Position numbers and translations under genes: made by a program
Origin: CAWELS01 sp964468205
GTDB taxonomy: Bacteria; Acidobacteriota; Terriglobia; Bryobacterales; Bryobacteraceae
Assembly: GCA_964468205.1 (NCBI GenBank)
Contig: CAYXVG010000072.1
Coordinates: 1-28,156 of the forward strand
Length of the DNA stretch: 28,156 nt
Reading direction: 5' to 3'
In this document: positions 7,945 to 16,296 of the stretch, in pieces
Position numbering within the stretch: the first letter of the stretch is position 1
How the letters are laid out: every line of letters starts with the position of its first letter
Notes under the pieces: generated by a model
The model's input: only the letters and a program-made list of their open reading frames with translations
The model's database searches: none
Told to the model about the DNA's origin: nothing

Positions 7945-8876
7945 AGGCAAATCTCACTGGCGTGATCGAGCACGCTTGCGGGCTTCCAGTCCGCCAAGGC
8001 GCGCGCCCTGGCGTCTGAGAATGTCAGTGTGCTGGTCATCTTCCGGAAAGCCCGGCTACTGAATGGCATTGAGGTGTGAAGGGCTTGACCGAGCAGGTCG
8101 CCCACGGCCGCAAGCTTTCTCGCGGCGCCAAGCGGCAGTCTGCATGGGGGTTTCTTCGCCAACGCTGCGGCAAGGGCGGCCTCCAGTTCCCGGAAGGATG
8201 GGTGCTGCCCATCCGTGAGATGGAATGTCCCTCCCATTTCGGCAAGGCTTGGAAATACTCGCGCGACGTCCTCCGCGAGTACCATGCTTCGCCTGGCGGA
8301 TCCGTCGCCGACACCCAAGTAGCGGCCGGACTGAATCGCTCTCGCCATGGAGCCAAGGTTGCCCGGGGCGGCTCGTCCCGCGACCAACGGCAGACGAGCG
8401 ATCGTAACCTGTACACCGGTTCCCTGGCCCCACGCCTGAATTCTCCGCTCGGCCTCGAGCTTGCTGGAGCCGTAGGTGTCGGCCGGACTGCATGGATGCT
8501 CCTCAGTAATCCCGGTTCCTTCCTCCACACCGTAGACGCTCACCGTACTAACGAACAGAATGCGATCCGGCAACCGCGCGCAGGACTCCAGAGCAGACAA
8601 CAGCCGGCAAGTGCCCGCGACGTTCGTGTCAAAGAAGAGCTGTTTTTCCTGCTCGGAACGGGGAACCCGATGGGCGAGACCTGCGATATGAAAGACGTCG
8701 TCAAAGGTCCCGCCGGCAAGATCCCAGTTTTCCGTGAGGAGATCAGCGGTGACATTCCGGTAGCCTTCTACCGGATTCGGCCCCAGCGTTGTGATTCCAT
8801 AACCACTGGCAGCCAGACCTCTAACCACGTAGCGCCCCAGGAAGCCCGAAGCGCCTGTTACCAGGCACGTTCTCAT
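7941..8876 (-). CDS. SDR-family nucleotide-sugar reductase/epimerase (WbpV-like)
   Basis: This is a 311-residue extended SDR. The cofactor motif TGASGFLG lies at residues 7-14, HIAGLAH at 63-69, the catalytic Ser in FVSTVSVYG (108-116), and Tyr135 and Lys139 in TYGSSK. The sequence type resembles WbpV/WbgZ-like C4-ketoreductases and 4-epimerases. In Pseudomonas O-antigen loci such a protein sits beside WbpL and WbpM and makes UDP-D-FucNAc or UDP-QuiNAc from the 4-keto intermediate. Here the next gene encodes a fused WbpL-WbpM protein, so the order is conserved. Both ends overlap neighbours by 4 nt (ATGA). If the WbpM-like domain of the fusion is inactive, the 4-keto substrate would have to come from an enzyme encoded elsewhere. 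Confidence 0.82.
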   Translation of the reverse strand: MRTCLVTGASGFLGRYVVRGLAASGYGITTLGPNPVEGYRNVTADLLTENWDLAGGTFDDVFHIAGLAHRVPRSEQEKQLFFDTNVAGTCRLLSALESCARLPDRILFVSTVSVYGVEEGTGITEEHPCSPADTYGSSKLEAERRIQAWGQGTGVQVTIARLPLVAGRAAPGNLGSMARAIQSGRYLGVGDGSARRSMVLAEDVARVFPSLAEMGGTFHLTDGQHPSFRELEAALAAALAKKPPCRLPLGAARKLAAVGDLLGQALHTSMPFSSRAFRKMTSTLTFSDARARALADWKPASVLDHASEICL

Positions 8877-10075
8877 GCTTTCCGAGCTGTCCGGAGGAGG
8901 ACCTGTCTCATCTCCTCGGCCAACTTGCCCCGATCGAACATTTCCAAGGCGACCCTCTTCGCATTGAGCGAAAGCCTCTGTCGCAACGCATCATTCCGAA
9001 CTACCTCCGCGACCGCGCAGGCAAGAGCCTTCGGATCGGCCGGCCGGACCGTGATTCCGCAATCCTCTCGCTCAATCAGATCCTTGATCCAGCCTTGGGT
9101 GGTTTGCACGACGGGAATCCCGCAGGCGAACGCGTCAAAGAGCTTGTTGGGCGAGGCCGTGGAGAGAAAAGGTACATCTTTGCAGACGAACAGCGCGCAC
9201 TTTGCCGATAACAGCCGGCGGAAGACATCTTCCCGGGACATCAGACCGAAGAACCGAACGTTCTGGAGCCCCAGTTCGCTCGCGTACTCCTCCAACTCGG
9301 CCCGCTCCTTGCCATCGCCGATCACTCCGATTCTGATCTCATGGTGACCCTCCTGATCGAGGACATGCGCCATGTCCAGGATCTGACGGCAGTCGTCGAT
9401 CAGGCCCAGCGTCCCGGCATACAGTACCTGATAGCCGTGGCTGGCGTCCGGCCAGCCGCCTTCCGTCGCGACTCGTTGCGAGAGAGAGTTGTCGGATGCG
9501 TTGGGTACCACCACAACGCTATCAACCGAGTGGCGCTCCCGGATCCACGTCGCGATGCCTTCTGACAGCGCGACGACCTGGTCGGCGGCGCGGTAGCACG
9601 ACTTCTCGAAGGCGCGGGCAAGCCAGATCATAATGGGATTGCGCAGGATGCGGAGTTGTATTGCTCCTTCGGGCCACAGGTCCCGTGCCTCGAAGACGAA
9701 CGGCACACGCCTAAGATAGTGGGCGACAAGCCCCGGCAAGGCCACCGTGATGGGACCGGATGACGACAAAACAACATCGGCGGGCACCCGTAGCGCGTAC
9801 CAGCAGGAGGCAATCGCATACGTCGCGAAGCTGAACAGCCTGGCCGCCACGCCGTGTTTGTTCGAAAGCCGGATGTTGAGAACGCACACCCGGATCCCAT
9901 CCACCTCTTGAACAGTTACGAATTGGGAGGGGGCCAAGTCGGACTTGTCGTAGACGCTGGTCACAATGGTCACCTCATCGCCTTTTTCCACCCATCGTCT
10001 TGCAAACTCGTGCGCCCGGGTGCTCCAGGAACCGCGAGCGGTCGTGAAATACTGGTAGAAGTACAGGACTCTCAT
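8873..10075 (-). CDS. Glycosyltransferase family 4 (WbuB-like)
   Basis: This 400-residue GT-B retaining glycosyltransferase starts MRVLYFYQYF, with the Gly/Ser-rich N-terminal strand and the REF-type helix (STRAHEFARRWVEKGDEV) of the WbuB group. WbuB proteins are predicted amino-deoxysugar (FucNAc) transferases. EARDLWPE (about 129-136) matches the group's conserved ARDLWP. The C-terminal domain has LYAGTLG (about 214-220) and SPNKLFDAFACGIPVV, where relatives have KLFEY. A C-terminal amphipathic tail suggests peripheral membrane attachment. It overlaps the SDR gene by 4 nt and sits directly upstream of the initiating enzyme, so adding an early sugar of the unit is plausible. The donor is not determined. 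Confidence 0.87.
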   Translation of the reverse strand: MRVLYFYQYFTTARGSWSTRAHEFARRWVEKGDEVTIVTSVYDKSDLAPSQFVTVQEVDGIRVCVLNIRLSNKHGVAARLFSFATYAIASCWYALRVPADVVLSSSGPITVALPGLVAHYLRRVPFVFEARDLWPEGAIQLRILRNPIMIWLARAFEKSCYRAADQVVALSEGIATWIRERHSVDSVVVVPNASDNSLSQRVATEGGWPDASHGYQVLYAGTLGLIDDCRQILDMAHVLDQEGHHEIRIGVIGDGKERAELEEYASELGLQNVRFFGLMSREDVFRRLLSAKCALFVCKDVPFLSTASPNKLFDAFACGIPVVQTTQGWIKDLIEREDCGITVRPADPKALACAVAEVVRNDALRQRLSLNAKRVALEMFDRGKLAEEMRQVLLRTARKA

Positions 10076-10109
10076 TGCGACGGGAACTGGTTAGGGATGG
10101 GCTATAGGA

Positions 10110-11501
10110 CTACGATTCGTTGAGAGACGAGACAACTATGCGAAGTTTGCCGTTTGGTCCCCGCGGTATTCTGTCGACCGGCTCCAACTCGACGCCAACG
10201 TCGCCGATCCGAGTCTTAAGTCCTGCGATGATCCGCTGAGCCGCCTCCTCGTCAAACTCGGGCGCCGGAATGTACTTCACGCGGATGCACTCGAGGGATT
10301 CCTGGATGAACTGGGCCTCCAGCATGGGTGTGTCAGGTCCGAAAACGATGTCCACGCAATTCGAGCTGAGGATGCGGCCGTCACGAGTCCGAATTGTATC
10401 CGCGTCGCGCCCGAGCAATGATTCCAGCCCAGGCAGCGCCCTCCCGCATCGACACGCGTCATCTTCGCGGGCTAGAACTCCGCGATCCCGGATGTCGTAA
10501 CGGATGAACGGCATGTCGACATTGAGAAGCGACGTGAGAATAAGATCGCCGGCCGAGCCAGGCGCGGCCGGCCTGCCACCCGCGAAGCACTCCACCCAAC
10601 CCGCCTCTGGCCATAGGTGGAGCCTGCCAGCCTCGCATTCACTGGCCGCGGCTGTCATCTCGCACATTCCGTATGTCTCTCTGACCGGACACTGGAACGC
10701 TTCCGTCAGCGTGGCCCTTTGGGATGCGAACAGCGGCTCTCCGTTGGTGGTTACGACTCGCGGCCGGTAGCTGAGTGACTGCCGCCGGCACTCCTCCGCG
10801 AGTGCCACCATGGATGACGTGTAGCCGAGCAGGTACGTGATTTCGTACCGCTTGAGGGCGTCTACATAGTGCTTCGCGTTCTCCGGGCGCAGGTGGTACG
10901 TCGACATGTAAAGCTGCCGCAAGGCTTGGTTCCAGACCCAGAACGGCGGCTTCTGTTGTTCGATCGGCGCTACGACCTTGCCTCCAAAGATGGCCCACCT
11001 GTCCTTTCTGGACACCCCGTACCACAGTCTCCAGCGAGCTTCAATCAAGGCGTACCAGGTGCGAATAGTTTTGCGCGTCGCCCAGAGGGAGATGGGCGTC
11101 CCGGTAGTACCACTTGTTTCATTAAAAAGCATGGAGCGGATGTTGCGGTCGTCGGCGACGAAAGCGGCGGGGTTCTGACGCACAGATTCTTTGTCGAGAA
11201 CAGGCCAGTTCTCCAGGTATTCGTACGACGCGTGGTCGCCCTTGCGGCGTCTCTCTGACCAGAGGTCGCGATAATACGGTACGCGGGTGACAGCCCGATG
11301 CAAAATTGCGGCAAGCTGTTCCTCCTGCCATGCCCTCAGCTTCTCCGCCGGCCAGGTGTCTCTGTCGAGGGCCTCCTCGACGATCTTCTCGGTTTCCGGT
11401 CCGAAGCGAATCCGCTTCAGATGGTAGCCGTAAGCAGTGGCCAACACCGATCTCACTCCCGCCGGAAGCTTCAGGTAGAGTTCTGCAAGATGCTGTTCCA
11501 T
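10110..11501 (-). CDS. CapK/PaaK-like adenylate-forming enzyme
   Basis: This 463-residue protein resembles the CapK branch of phenylacetate-CoA-ligase-type adenylating enzymes, often found in capsule and O-antigen loci. The AMP-binding P-loop SGTTGTP is at residues 130-136, preceded by NET. TTNGEPL (251-257) and ETYGMCEM (275-282) match the substrate and ATP-binding region. A CRCGRALPG motif with a Cys pair and a C-terminal lid ending GPNGKLRIV follow. The role is unproven; activation of an acyl group (lactyl, acetyl or amino acid) for attachment to the glycan is the usual guess. I chose ATG 11501, seven bases past the previous stop. The frame is open further upstream, but that stretch overlaps the GT4 gene and carries no family similarity. 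AAAGGGATC just before the ATG serves as a modest ribosome site. Confidence 0.85.
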   Translation of the reverse strand: MEQHLAELYLKLPAGVRSVLATAYGYHLKRIRFGPETEKIVEEALDRDTWPAEKLRAWQEEQLAAILHRAVTRVPYYRDLWSERRRKGDHASYEYLENWPVLDKESVRQNPAAFVADDRNIRSMLFNETSGTTGTPISLWATRKTIRTWYALIEARWRLWYGVSRKDRWAIFGGKVVAPIEQQKPPFWVWNQALRQLYMSTYHLRPENAKHYVDALKRYEITYLLGYTSSMVALAEECRRQSLSYRPRVVTTNGEPLFASQRATLTEAFQCPVRETYGMCEMTAAASECEAGRLHLWPEAGWVECFAGGRPAAPGSAGDLILTSLLNVDMPFIRYDIRDRGVLAREDDACRCGRALPGLESLLGRDADTIRTRDGRILSSNCVDIVFGPDTPMLEAQFIQESLECIRVKYIPAPEFDEEAAQRIIAGLKTRIGDVGVELEPVDRIPRGPNGKLRIVVSSLNES

Positions 11502-11508
11502 GATCCCT

Positions 11509-12669
11509 TTAAGATCCCGCTTGAGCCGCGGCCGCCGCACCAGCGAGCGCCTCCCGGATCGTCCTCCGATAAACGCCGATCCCACGGTCATCGGCGATCT
11601 GGCTGTAGATCGAGAGTAGCCGTTGCGCCAGCCCGTCATACTGATGCCACCGGTAGACGCGCTGCCGTCCCGCCTGTCCCATCCTCTTCCGCTTTTCCGG
11701 GCTGGCGGCGAGATGAATCAGCCGCTCGCCCAGCAGTTTGTATTCGCCAAACGGGATGACGTATCCGTGAAGCCCGTCTTCAATCAATAGCTCCGAGTCT
11801 CCCGCGGGAGTCGTAATCACGGGTAGGCGCGCGGCCATCGCCTCAAGAATGACATTGGGGCAACCCTCACTCTCAGAACACGAAACCAGAATATCGGCGC
11901 CGGCAAAGAGAGAAGGAATGTCGTGACGCTCACCCAGGAACTCGAGGTTCCTGAGGCCGAGCTTCTCAGCCAGTTGGATTCCTGACTGCTGTTCCGGCCC
12001 GCCACCAATAACCTGGCCGCGGATCCGTGGAGACGTCTTCAATGCTTGGGCGAGACCCTTGAGAAACACGTCCAGTCGTTTGCTGGCGACCAGCCGCCCG
12101 GCGAAGACTACCGTTATCTGATCGGAATCTGAGCGCCGTGCGGGGAGGTCAAAGCGCCTAACGTCAATGGCATTCGGCAGACAATAGATTCGCTTGGCGG
12201 GCAGGCTGCTAGAGTCCACGCACTGTTGCGCCATGGCCATTGAGTTGAGAATCAACGCGTCTGGCACCTGCAACAACCACTTCTGCCATCGTCCGTTCTG
12301 TTCAGTTGCGTGCTCCAATTCACAGCGGAGAGAACCTACACTGATGGCCCGCAGCAGCTTCGCGGGAATTGCCGCGATTAGGTTGGCAAATGAGTGAGTG
12401 GACTGCACCACATGCGGGTTAAAGGTCCAGAGTCTTCGCGTGAGTTGTAGGAGGCGAACGGCAGCCCCGTGGCGTTTCGGAACGTCCTCATACTCGATCC
12501 TGGCTTCGTCCAGCGACCGTCTATAGTACGGGCTCAGCGAAAGGCAGTACAGGCGAACGTTCACGCCGGCGGCAATAAGGGCTTGCGCAATCAGAACAAC
12601 CTGTTTCTCAGTCCCGCCGCCAATCAGCAGTTCAGTGACAATTGCGAGCCGTAGCGTTTCAGGCGCCAT
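11509..12669 (-). CDS. Glycosyltransferase family 4
   Basis: This 386-residue retaining GT-B enzyme has the N-terminal acceptor domain RLAIVTELLIGGGTEKQ (Gly-Gly motif at about 17-19). The donor domain starts near ITVVFAGRLVASKRLDVFLK. The nucleotide-sugar site has an intact E-x7-E motif (SEGCPNVILEAMA) followed by LPVITTPAG. The end is rich in Ala and Arg. It begins at ATG 12669, 11 nt inside the end of the ligase gene, and stops 7 nt before the CapK-like gene. It probably transfers a hexose or HexNAc from a nucleotide donor at the inner face of the membrane. Substrate specificity cannot be read from the sequence. Confidence 0.9.
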   Translation of the reverse strand: MAPETLRLAIVTELLIGGGTEKQVVLIAQALIAAGVNVRLYCLSLSPYYRRSLDEARIEYEDVPKRHGAAVRLLQLTRRLWTFNPHVVQSTHSFANLIAAIPAKLLRAISVGSLRCELEHATEQNGRWQKWLLQVPDALILNSMAMAQQCVDSSSLPAKRIYCLPNAIDVRRFDLPARRSDSDQITVVFAGRLVASKRLDVFLKGLAQALKTSPRIRGQVIGGGPEQQSGIQLAEKLGLRNLEFLGERHDIPSLFAGADILVSCSESEGCPNVILEAMAARLPVITTPAGDSELLIEDGLHGYVIPFGEYKLLGERLIHLAASPEKRKRMGQAGRQRVYRWHQYDGLAQRLLSIYSQIADDRGIGVYRRTIREALAGAAAAAQAGS

Positions 12670-13996
12670 CTCTGACCTCCAGTATCAAGTGCTTCCGACG
12701 CTCACTCAGGAGGACGATGCCGCTGGCAACCAATAGCCATGGACCCTTCGCCTGGAACTCACGTGACACATAATTGCTGGATAAGATCAGCGAGATCCAC
12801 AAACCAAACGGAAGCAGCCCGGCCTGGCGCTTCTTCCATCCCACGATGGAAAAGGACACAACAAACCCCGTCAAGAGGATGAAACCGATGACGCCGTTTT
12901 CCACCAGTACCTTCAGCCAGCCGGAATGCGCATTCCGGTCCATGCCGGAGAAGCTGAGTTCAGGAATATTCATGTTCCTGAACTCCATGTTGAAGCTACC
13001 GGTTCCGGTACCGACGGGGTTTTGCGCGAACAAAAGGACCGCGGCCTTCGCCAAATCAGATCGTCCGCTGGTCCGGGATTCCAATGACACCGAGCGGTCG
13101 AACAGCCTCGCGACTCGCGTGGCGGCCTGTACTTGAAGATCAGAGAATACAATCAGGGTTCCCCCCAACAAGATGGGCGCGAACAGGGCCAAGCTTGCCC
13201 GGGCGGAGAAGTCCTTGGTAGTGCGAATCATATAGAGGAGGCAGATACCGCCGATCAGAATCGCGCCGCGGCTGGTGCTGAAGAACACCCAGGCAGAATT
13301 GGCAACGGCAAGAATTACGAGCCAGATGCGCAGCGCCCGTCCTTCCTCCAGGGAATCAAGGGCCAAGCATATCGAGAACAGGCCGGTAAGAGGGAGATAC
13401 GAGAACGCATTGTGATTCAGGACCGGCAGCGTGTCGAGCAGAGCAAAGTATGAAAGCCCCGCGGCCGCCGCCACCGTGCCATTTATCAGGCCCATCCATA
13501 CGAATATTCGCCTATCGCTGAGAGAGCGGTACAAGTAAGCGAGGATCCCAAACACCGTTACAACGTTGAGAAGACTGATGATTCCATTCGTGAGATCGCT
13601 CGTGTAGGTGAGCTGGAGTCCCATGAGCAGTACCAGTAGCACCAGCAGGCGTGTGGGGATACACTTTTTCTTGAACAAAACGGGAAGGCTGAGAACGATA
13701 CAGACGCACAACCAGTAGTTGAAGGTGTTGTACCGCAGGAAGCCCCCCGACATCAGCAGATTTCGCGTCACTGCGTCCAACGTGCATAGAACCCCGACGC
13801 CTATCATTCCAAGAGAAGGCGCAAAAAAGCCCAGTACGGCAGCAGCAAACCCGAACATCGTTGCCAGACCCAACGCCGGCTGAAAACCGATGACTGCGCT
13901 CGACGCCCAGATTCCAAAGATTGCGACGAGGCACGGCGGTCCCCAATAATCGCTCTGGGTGCGGCGCCCTGACAGATTCGGTGCGAATAGGTTCAT
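12659..13996 (-). CDS. O-antigen ligase/polymerase family membrane protein (Wzy_C)
   Basis: This 445-residue protein has roughly ten to twelve hydrophobic segments. Features typical of WaaL/Wzy proteins are STSRGA (240-245), RSDLAKAAVLLF followed by NPVGTGTGSF (326-335), and the large periplasmic loop ending AHSGWLKVLVENGVIG (356-371). His357 is the counterpart of the functional His in ligases. Two roles fit: ligation of lipid-linked glycan to an acceptor, or Wzy-type polymerisation; the family cannot be split by eye. The start at ATG 13996 overlaps the previous stop as ATGA. A longer upstream frame overlaps the GT4 gene and has no membrane character, so I rejected it. Confidence 0.88.
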   Translation of the reverse strand: MNLFAPNLSGRRTQSDYWGPPCLVAIFGIWASSAVIGFQPALGLATMFGFAAAVLGFFAPSLGMIGVGVLCTLDAVTRNLLMSGGFLRYNTFNYWLCVCIVLSLPVLFKKKCIPTRLLVLLVLLMGLQLTYTSDLTNGIISLLNVVTVFGILAYLYRSLSDRRIFVWMGLINGTVAAAAGLSYFALLDTLPVLNHNAFSYLPLTGLFSICLALDSLEEGRALRIWLVILAVANSAWVFFSTSRGAILIGGICLLYMIRTTKDFSARASLALFAPILLGGTLIVFSDLQVQAATRVARLFDRSVSLESRTSGRSDLAKAAVLLFAQNPVGTGTGSFNMEFRNMNIPELSFSGMDRNAHSGWLKVLVENGVIGFILLTGFVVSFSIVGWKKRQAGLLPFGLWISLILSSNYVSREFQAKGPWLLVASGIVLLSERRKHLILEVRDGA

Positions 13997-15162
13997 GTCC
14001 TGACGAGACGGCCATTCACGTAGGCCCAGTTCCACTGCTCCGCACAGTGGTTCGCGATTTTCGCCGCCCAGGCTTCGAGAGTCCGTTCCTTGGTGAAGGC
14101 CCGACAGCGGCGCCGAAGCGCCCCCCAGTCGGTGTTCCCGCTCAGAGCCTGGCCGACGGCATCGGCCAAACCCTCGACGTCTCCTGGTGGAACGAGCCAC
14201 CCGCGCTCTCTGTTCTCGCCAATTGTCGCCGCTGCGGCGCCCACGCGGTAGGTGATCACGGGAAGCCCGTGCCCCATGGCGTCCAGCCACGACTTGCAGA
14301 GGCTCTCGGTCAACGATGGGTGTATGTGGATATCGGACGAGCGCAGCAGCGCGGAGAGATCGCCGCGGTTCAATTGACCGGTGAATCTCACCTCTTGTGC
14401 AAGCCCCAGTTCCTTTGTGAGAGCCTCGAGACTGGAGCGCTCTGGTCCTTCTCCCGCAATGGTGAGGTGAGGTGCAATACGGTTTCGCCGTTTCAGAAGT
14501 GCGATAGCTCGCACGAGTTGGTCCACTCCTTTTGGGGGTACGAGGCGCCCCATGAACACGAGCCGGGGAGGAGAGTGCAGGGGCCGATCTAGATCCGGTG
14601 CAATCCTCTCCCACTCGCCTTCTGTCATGGCGGTAGCATAGACCCAGTGAATGTTCTTGCCCGGCCGTTCGGGCTCGTCACCGGTCGCCAGCATGACATT
14701 CATCCGTGTGGCGAATAGCCGCATGAGAGTTCGGGTGACGACGTTCATTACCGTTGTTTCGGAGGTCCGGCGCCAGTTGTTGCAGTAGCGGACGATCAAC
14801 GGCTTACGATAGGCGATCGCGATGAGCATTGCCAGCAGCGGCACGTCACCTGGCAGAGGAGTATGCACCACGTCAGCGTTACGTACGTGCCGGGAAAGGC
14901 GCTGCACATAGTAGGGAAGGTGAGCGACAAAGTCCAGTTTACGCAGAAAGCCGGAGCCGGCCGGGTTTCTCAAGGCGGTCACGGTGGCATCCAGAGGTAG
15001 AGGGGATCCACCGGGGCGGGCCGGTCGACGGCATATGACGAGATCGAGATGGTCAAACAGTGAGCCGACGGCCGCCATCTGCAACGGGAAACCTCCGTCT
15101 GTCTCCCAGACGCCTTCGCCGTTGTTCCAACACTCTTTGAAGGAGATTGCGCAGATCGTCAA
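13993..15162 (-). CDS. Glycosyltransferase family 4 with TTG start
   Basis: This is a 389-residue GT4-type enzyme. The N-terminal domain runs from TICAISF through KPLIVRYCNNWRR. The donor domain begins LVFMGRLVPPKGVDQLVRAI and continues with IAGEGPERSSLE and VRFTGQL. The nucleotide-sugar motif reads SLTESLCKSWLDAMGHGLPV, giving E-x7-D where most GT4 enzymes have E-x7-E. This conservative change may alter but need not abolish activity. I chose TTG 15162 because GGAGG lies 6 nt upstream and no ATG occurs nearby in frame before the first strand. It overlaps the ligase gene by 4 nt and lies 17 nt after the GHMP kinase. Confidence 0.87.
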   Translation of the reverse strand: MTICAISFKECWNNGEGVWETDGGFPLQMAAVGSLFDHLDLVICRRPARPGGSPLPLDATVTALRNPAGSGFLRKLDFVAHLPYYVQRLSRHVRNADVVHTPLPGDVPLLAMLIAIAYRKPLIVRYCNNWRRTSETTVMNVVTRTLMRLFATRMNVMLATGDEPERPGKNIHWVYATAMTEGEWERIAPDLDRPLHSPPRLVFMGRLVPPKGVDQLVRAIALLKRRNRIAPHLTIAGEGPERSSLEALTKELGLAQEVRFTGQLNRGDLSALLRSSDIHIHPSLTESLCKSWLDAMGHGLPVITYRVGAAAATIGENRERGWLVPPGDVEGLADAVGQALSGNTDWGALRRRCRAFTKERTLEAWAAKIANHCAEQWNWAYVNGRLVRT

Positions 15163-15168
15163 CTAATG

Positions 15169-15173
15169 CCTCC
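15169..15173 (-). promoter_or_regulatory. Ribosome binding site GGAGG for a TTG-start gene
   Basis: GGAGG on the minus strand lies 6 nt before the TTG at 15162-15160. It sits in the 17-nt spacer after the GHMP kinase stop. This spacing is optimal, and it is the main reason to accept TTG as the start of the GT4 gene ending at 13993. Confidence 0.6.
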
Positions 15174-15179
15174 ACTGTC

Positions 15180-16214
15180 TCAAGCGGCCGTTCCGCCGGT
15201 CACCAACTGCGCCGGAATGTCGGCGACAGTGCGCCAGCCTGAATTCTCCACATAGATCACCTTGCTTCCCTCCGGTTCCAGGGCGAATGGGACCTCGGGA
15301 AGATCGGCCAGAGCACGGCGCACCTCCGCGCGGCGGTGGGGCTCGCAGTAGAACAGCAGGAATCCCCCCGAGCCAGCGCCGAGAAGCTTGCCGCCGATGG
15401 CTCCTGCCTTCATTGCCCGGTCATAGTAGTCGTCGATGTCGCTGTTCGAGATCCTGGTGCTAAGGGTCTTCTTAAGCCGCCACGCGTGGTCGAGGAGTTT
15501 GCCAAATTCGTTCAAGTTTCTGCCGGATTGCAGGACAGCCTTCATCTCCTGCGCGATCCGGCACATTTCTGCGATCTGCTCCAACCGGTCGGCGGTGTTC
15601 TCCTGTTGCGCCCTCAGAACGGACCGCGCATCCCTCGTGCGGTTGGTGAAGAAGAGCATCAGCCGGTGGTTGAGCTCGACTCTGGTCGCCTGGCTACAGA
15701 TCACGGGGGCGACAAAGACATCTCCATCCGACTGGAACTCGATTCCGCGAAGTCCGCCGTACGCGGCGATGTACTGATCTTGCTTGCCAATCGGCTCTCC
15801 GAGCCGGTCGATTTCGATATAACAGGTTTCCTCAGCGAGCTGTCGCGGGGCGGCCAGATCGCCCCGCATGGCGTGAAGGGCCAACAGAAGCGCAGCGGTG
15901 AAGCAGCTTGACGAGCCCATTCCACTTCCGGCGGGCAGATCAGCAATCGAGACGATCTCCAGACCTTCTTGAACACCCATGAAAGAAAGGCATTCGCGCA
16001 CGATCGGGTGGCGGATTTCCTCGATGCGCTCTGCGATTTCCGTCTGCGAGTAGCTAATTCGAAACGTTCCTCCGAAGCGTTCTTTTACGGTCATGTACAT
16101 GTACTTGTTGATGGTCGACGACAGTACCATCCCGGGACGATGGGAGTAGAAGGCTTCGAGGTCAGAGCCGCCCCCTGCGAAGCTGACTCTGAACGGTGTG
16201 CGAGTGATTACCAT
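15180..16214 (-). CDS. GHMP-family sugar kinase (HddA-like)
   Basis: This 344-residue ATP-dependent small-molecule kinase has RTPFRVSFAGGGSDL at the N-terminus. The phosphate-binding motif LPAGSGMGSSS is at residues 93-103. PIGKQDQYIAAYGG (141-154) is characteristic of the D-glycero-alpha-D-manno-heptose-7-phosphate kinase group. The C-terminal motif GAGSGGFLLFY closes the fold. HddA phosphorylates C1 of heptose 7-phosphate in the GDP-heptose pathway. The partner genes gmhA, gmhB and hddC are not in this window, so heptose activation would need genes elsewhere, or the enzyme phosphorylates another sugar. It starts at ATG 16214 with GGGAG about 9 nt upstream. The 82-nt gap before it contains a small TGGCG-AAA-CGCCA hairpin (16272-16284) without a U tract. 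Confidence 0.86.
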   Translation of the reverse strand: MVITRTPFRVSFAGGGSDLEAFYSHRPGMVLSSTINKYMYMTVKERFGGTFRISYSQTEIAERIEEIRHPIVRECLSFMGVQEGLEIVSIADLPAGSGMGSSSCFTAALLLALHAMRGDLAAPRQLAEETCYIEIDRLGEPIGKQDQYIAAYGGLRGIEFQSDGDVFVAPVICSQATRVELNHRLMLFFTNRTRDARSVLRAQQENTADRLEQIAEMCRIAQEMKAVLQSGRNLNEFGKLLDHAWRLKKTLSTRISNSDIDDYYDRAMKAGAIGGKLLGAGSGGFLLFYCEPHRRAEVRRALADLPEVPFALEPEGSKVIYVENSGWRTVADIPAQLVTGGTAA

Positions 16215-16296
16215 AGTTGTGGCTCCCGATTATTTGTCGTTTCCGCGGATCGGTTGCTGGAGCGTATTGAATGGCGAAACGCCACGTAGCCTCTAT

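Noticed and set aside
8076..9347. Long plus-strand open frame (about 420 codons) opposite the SDR and WbuB-like genes
   Set aside because: It spans the junction of two clear minus-strand genes, has low-complexity Arg/Ser-rich content and shows no recognisable motif. It is a shadow produced by the high-G+C coding strand.
11502..11639. N-terminal extension of the CapK-like frame
   Set aside because: It overlaps the upstream GT4 gene, is Arg-rich and does not align with the CapK family start. ATG 11501 fits better.
13997..14614. N-terminal extension of the ligase/polymerase frame
   Set aside because: It overlaps the GT4 gene almost entirely, is Arg/Pro-rich and not membrane-like. The ATGA overlap at 13996 gives a better start.
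16272..16284. TGGCG-AAA-CGCCA hairpin between the GT4 and GHMP kinase genes
   Set aside because: The stem is only 5 bp and has no U tract. It is too weak to call a terminator in a co-directional operon.
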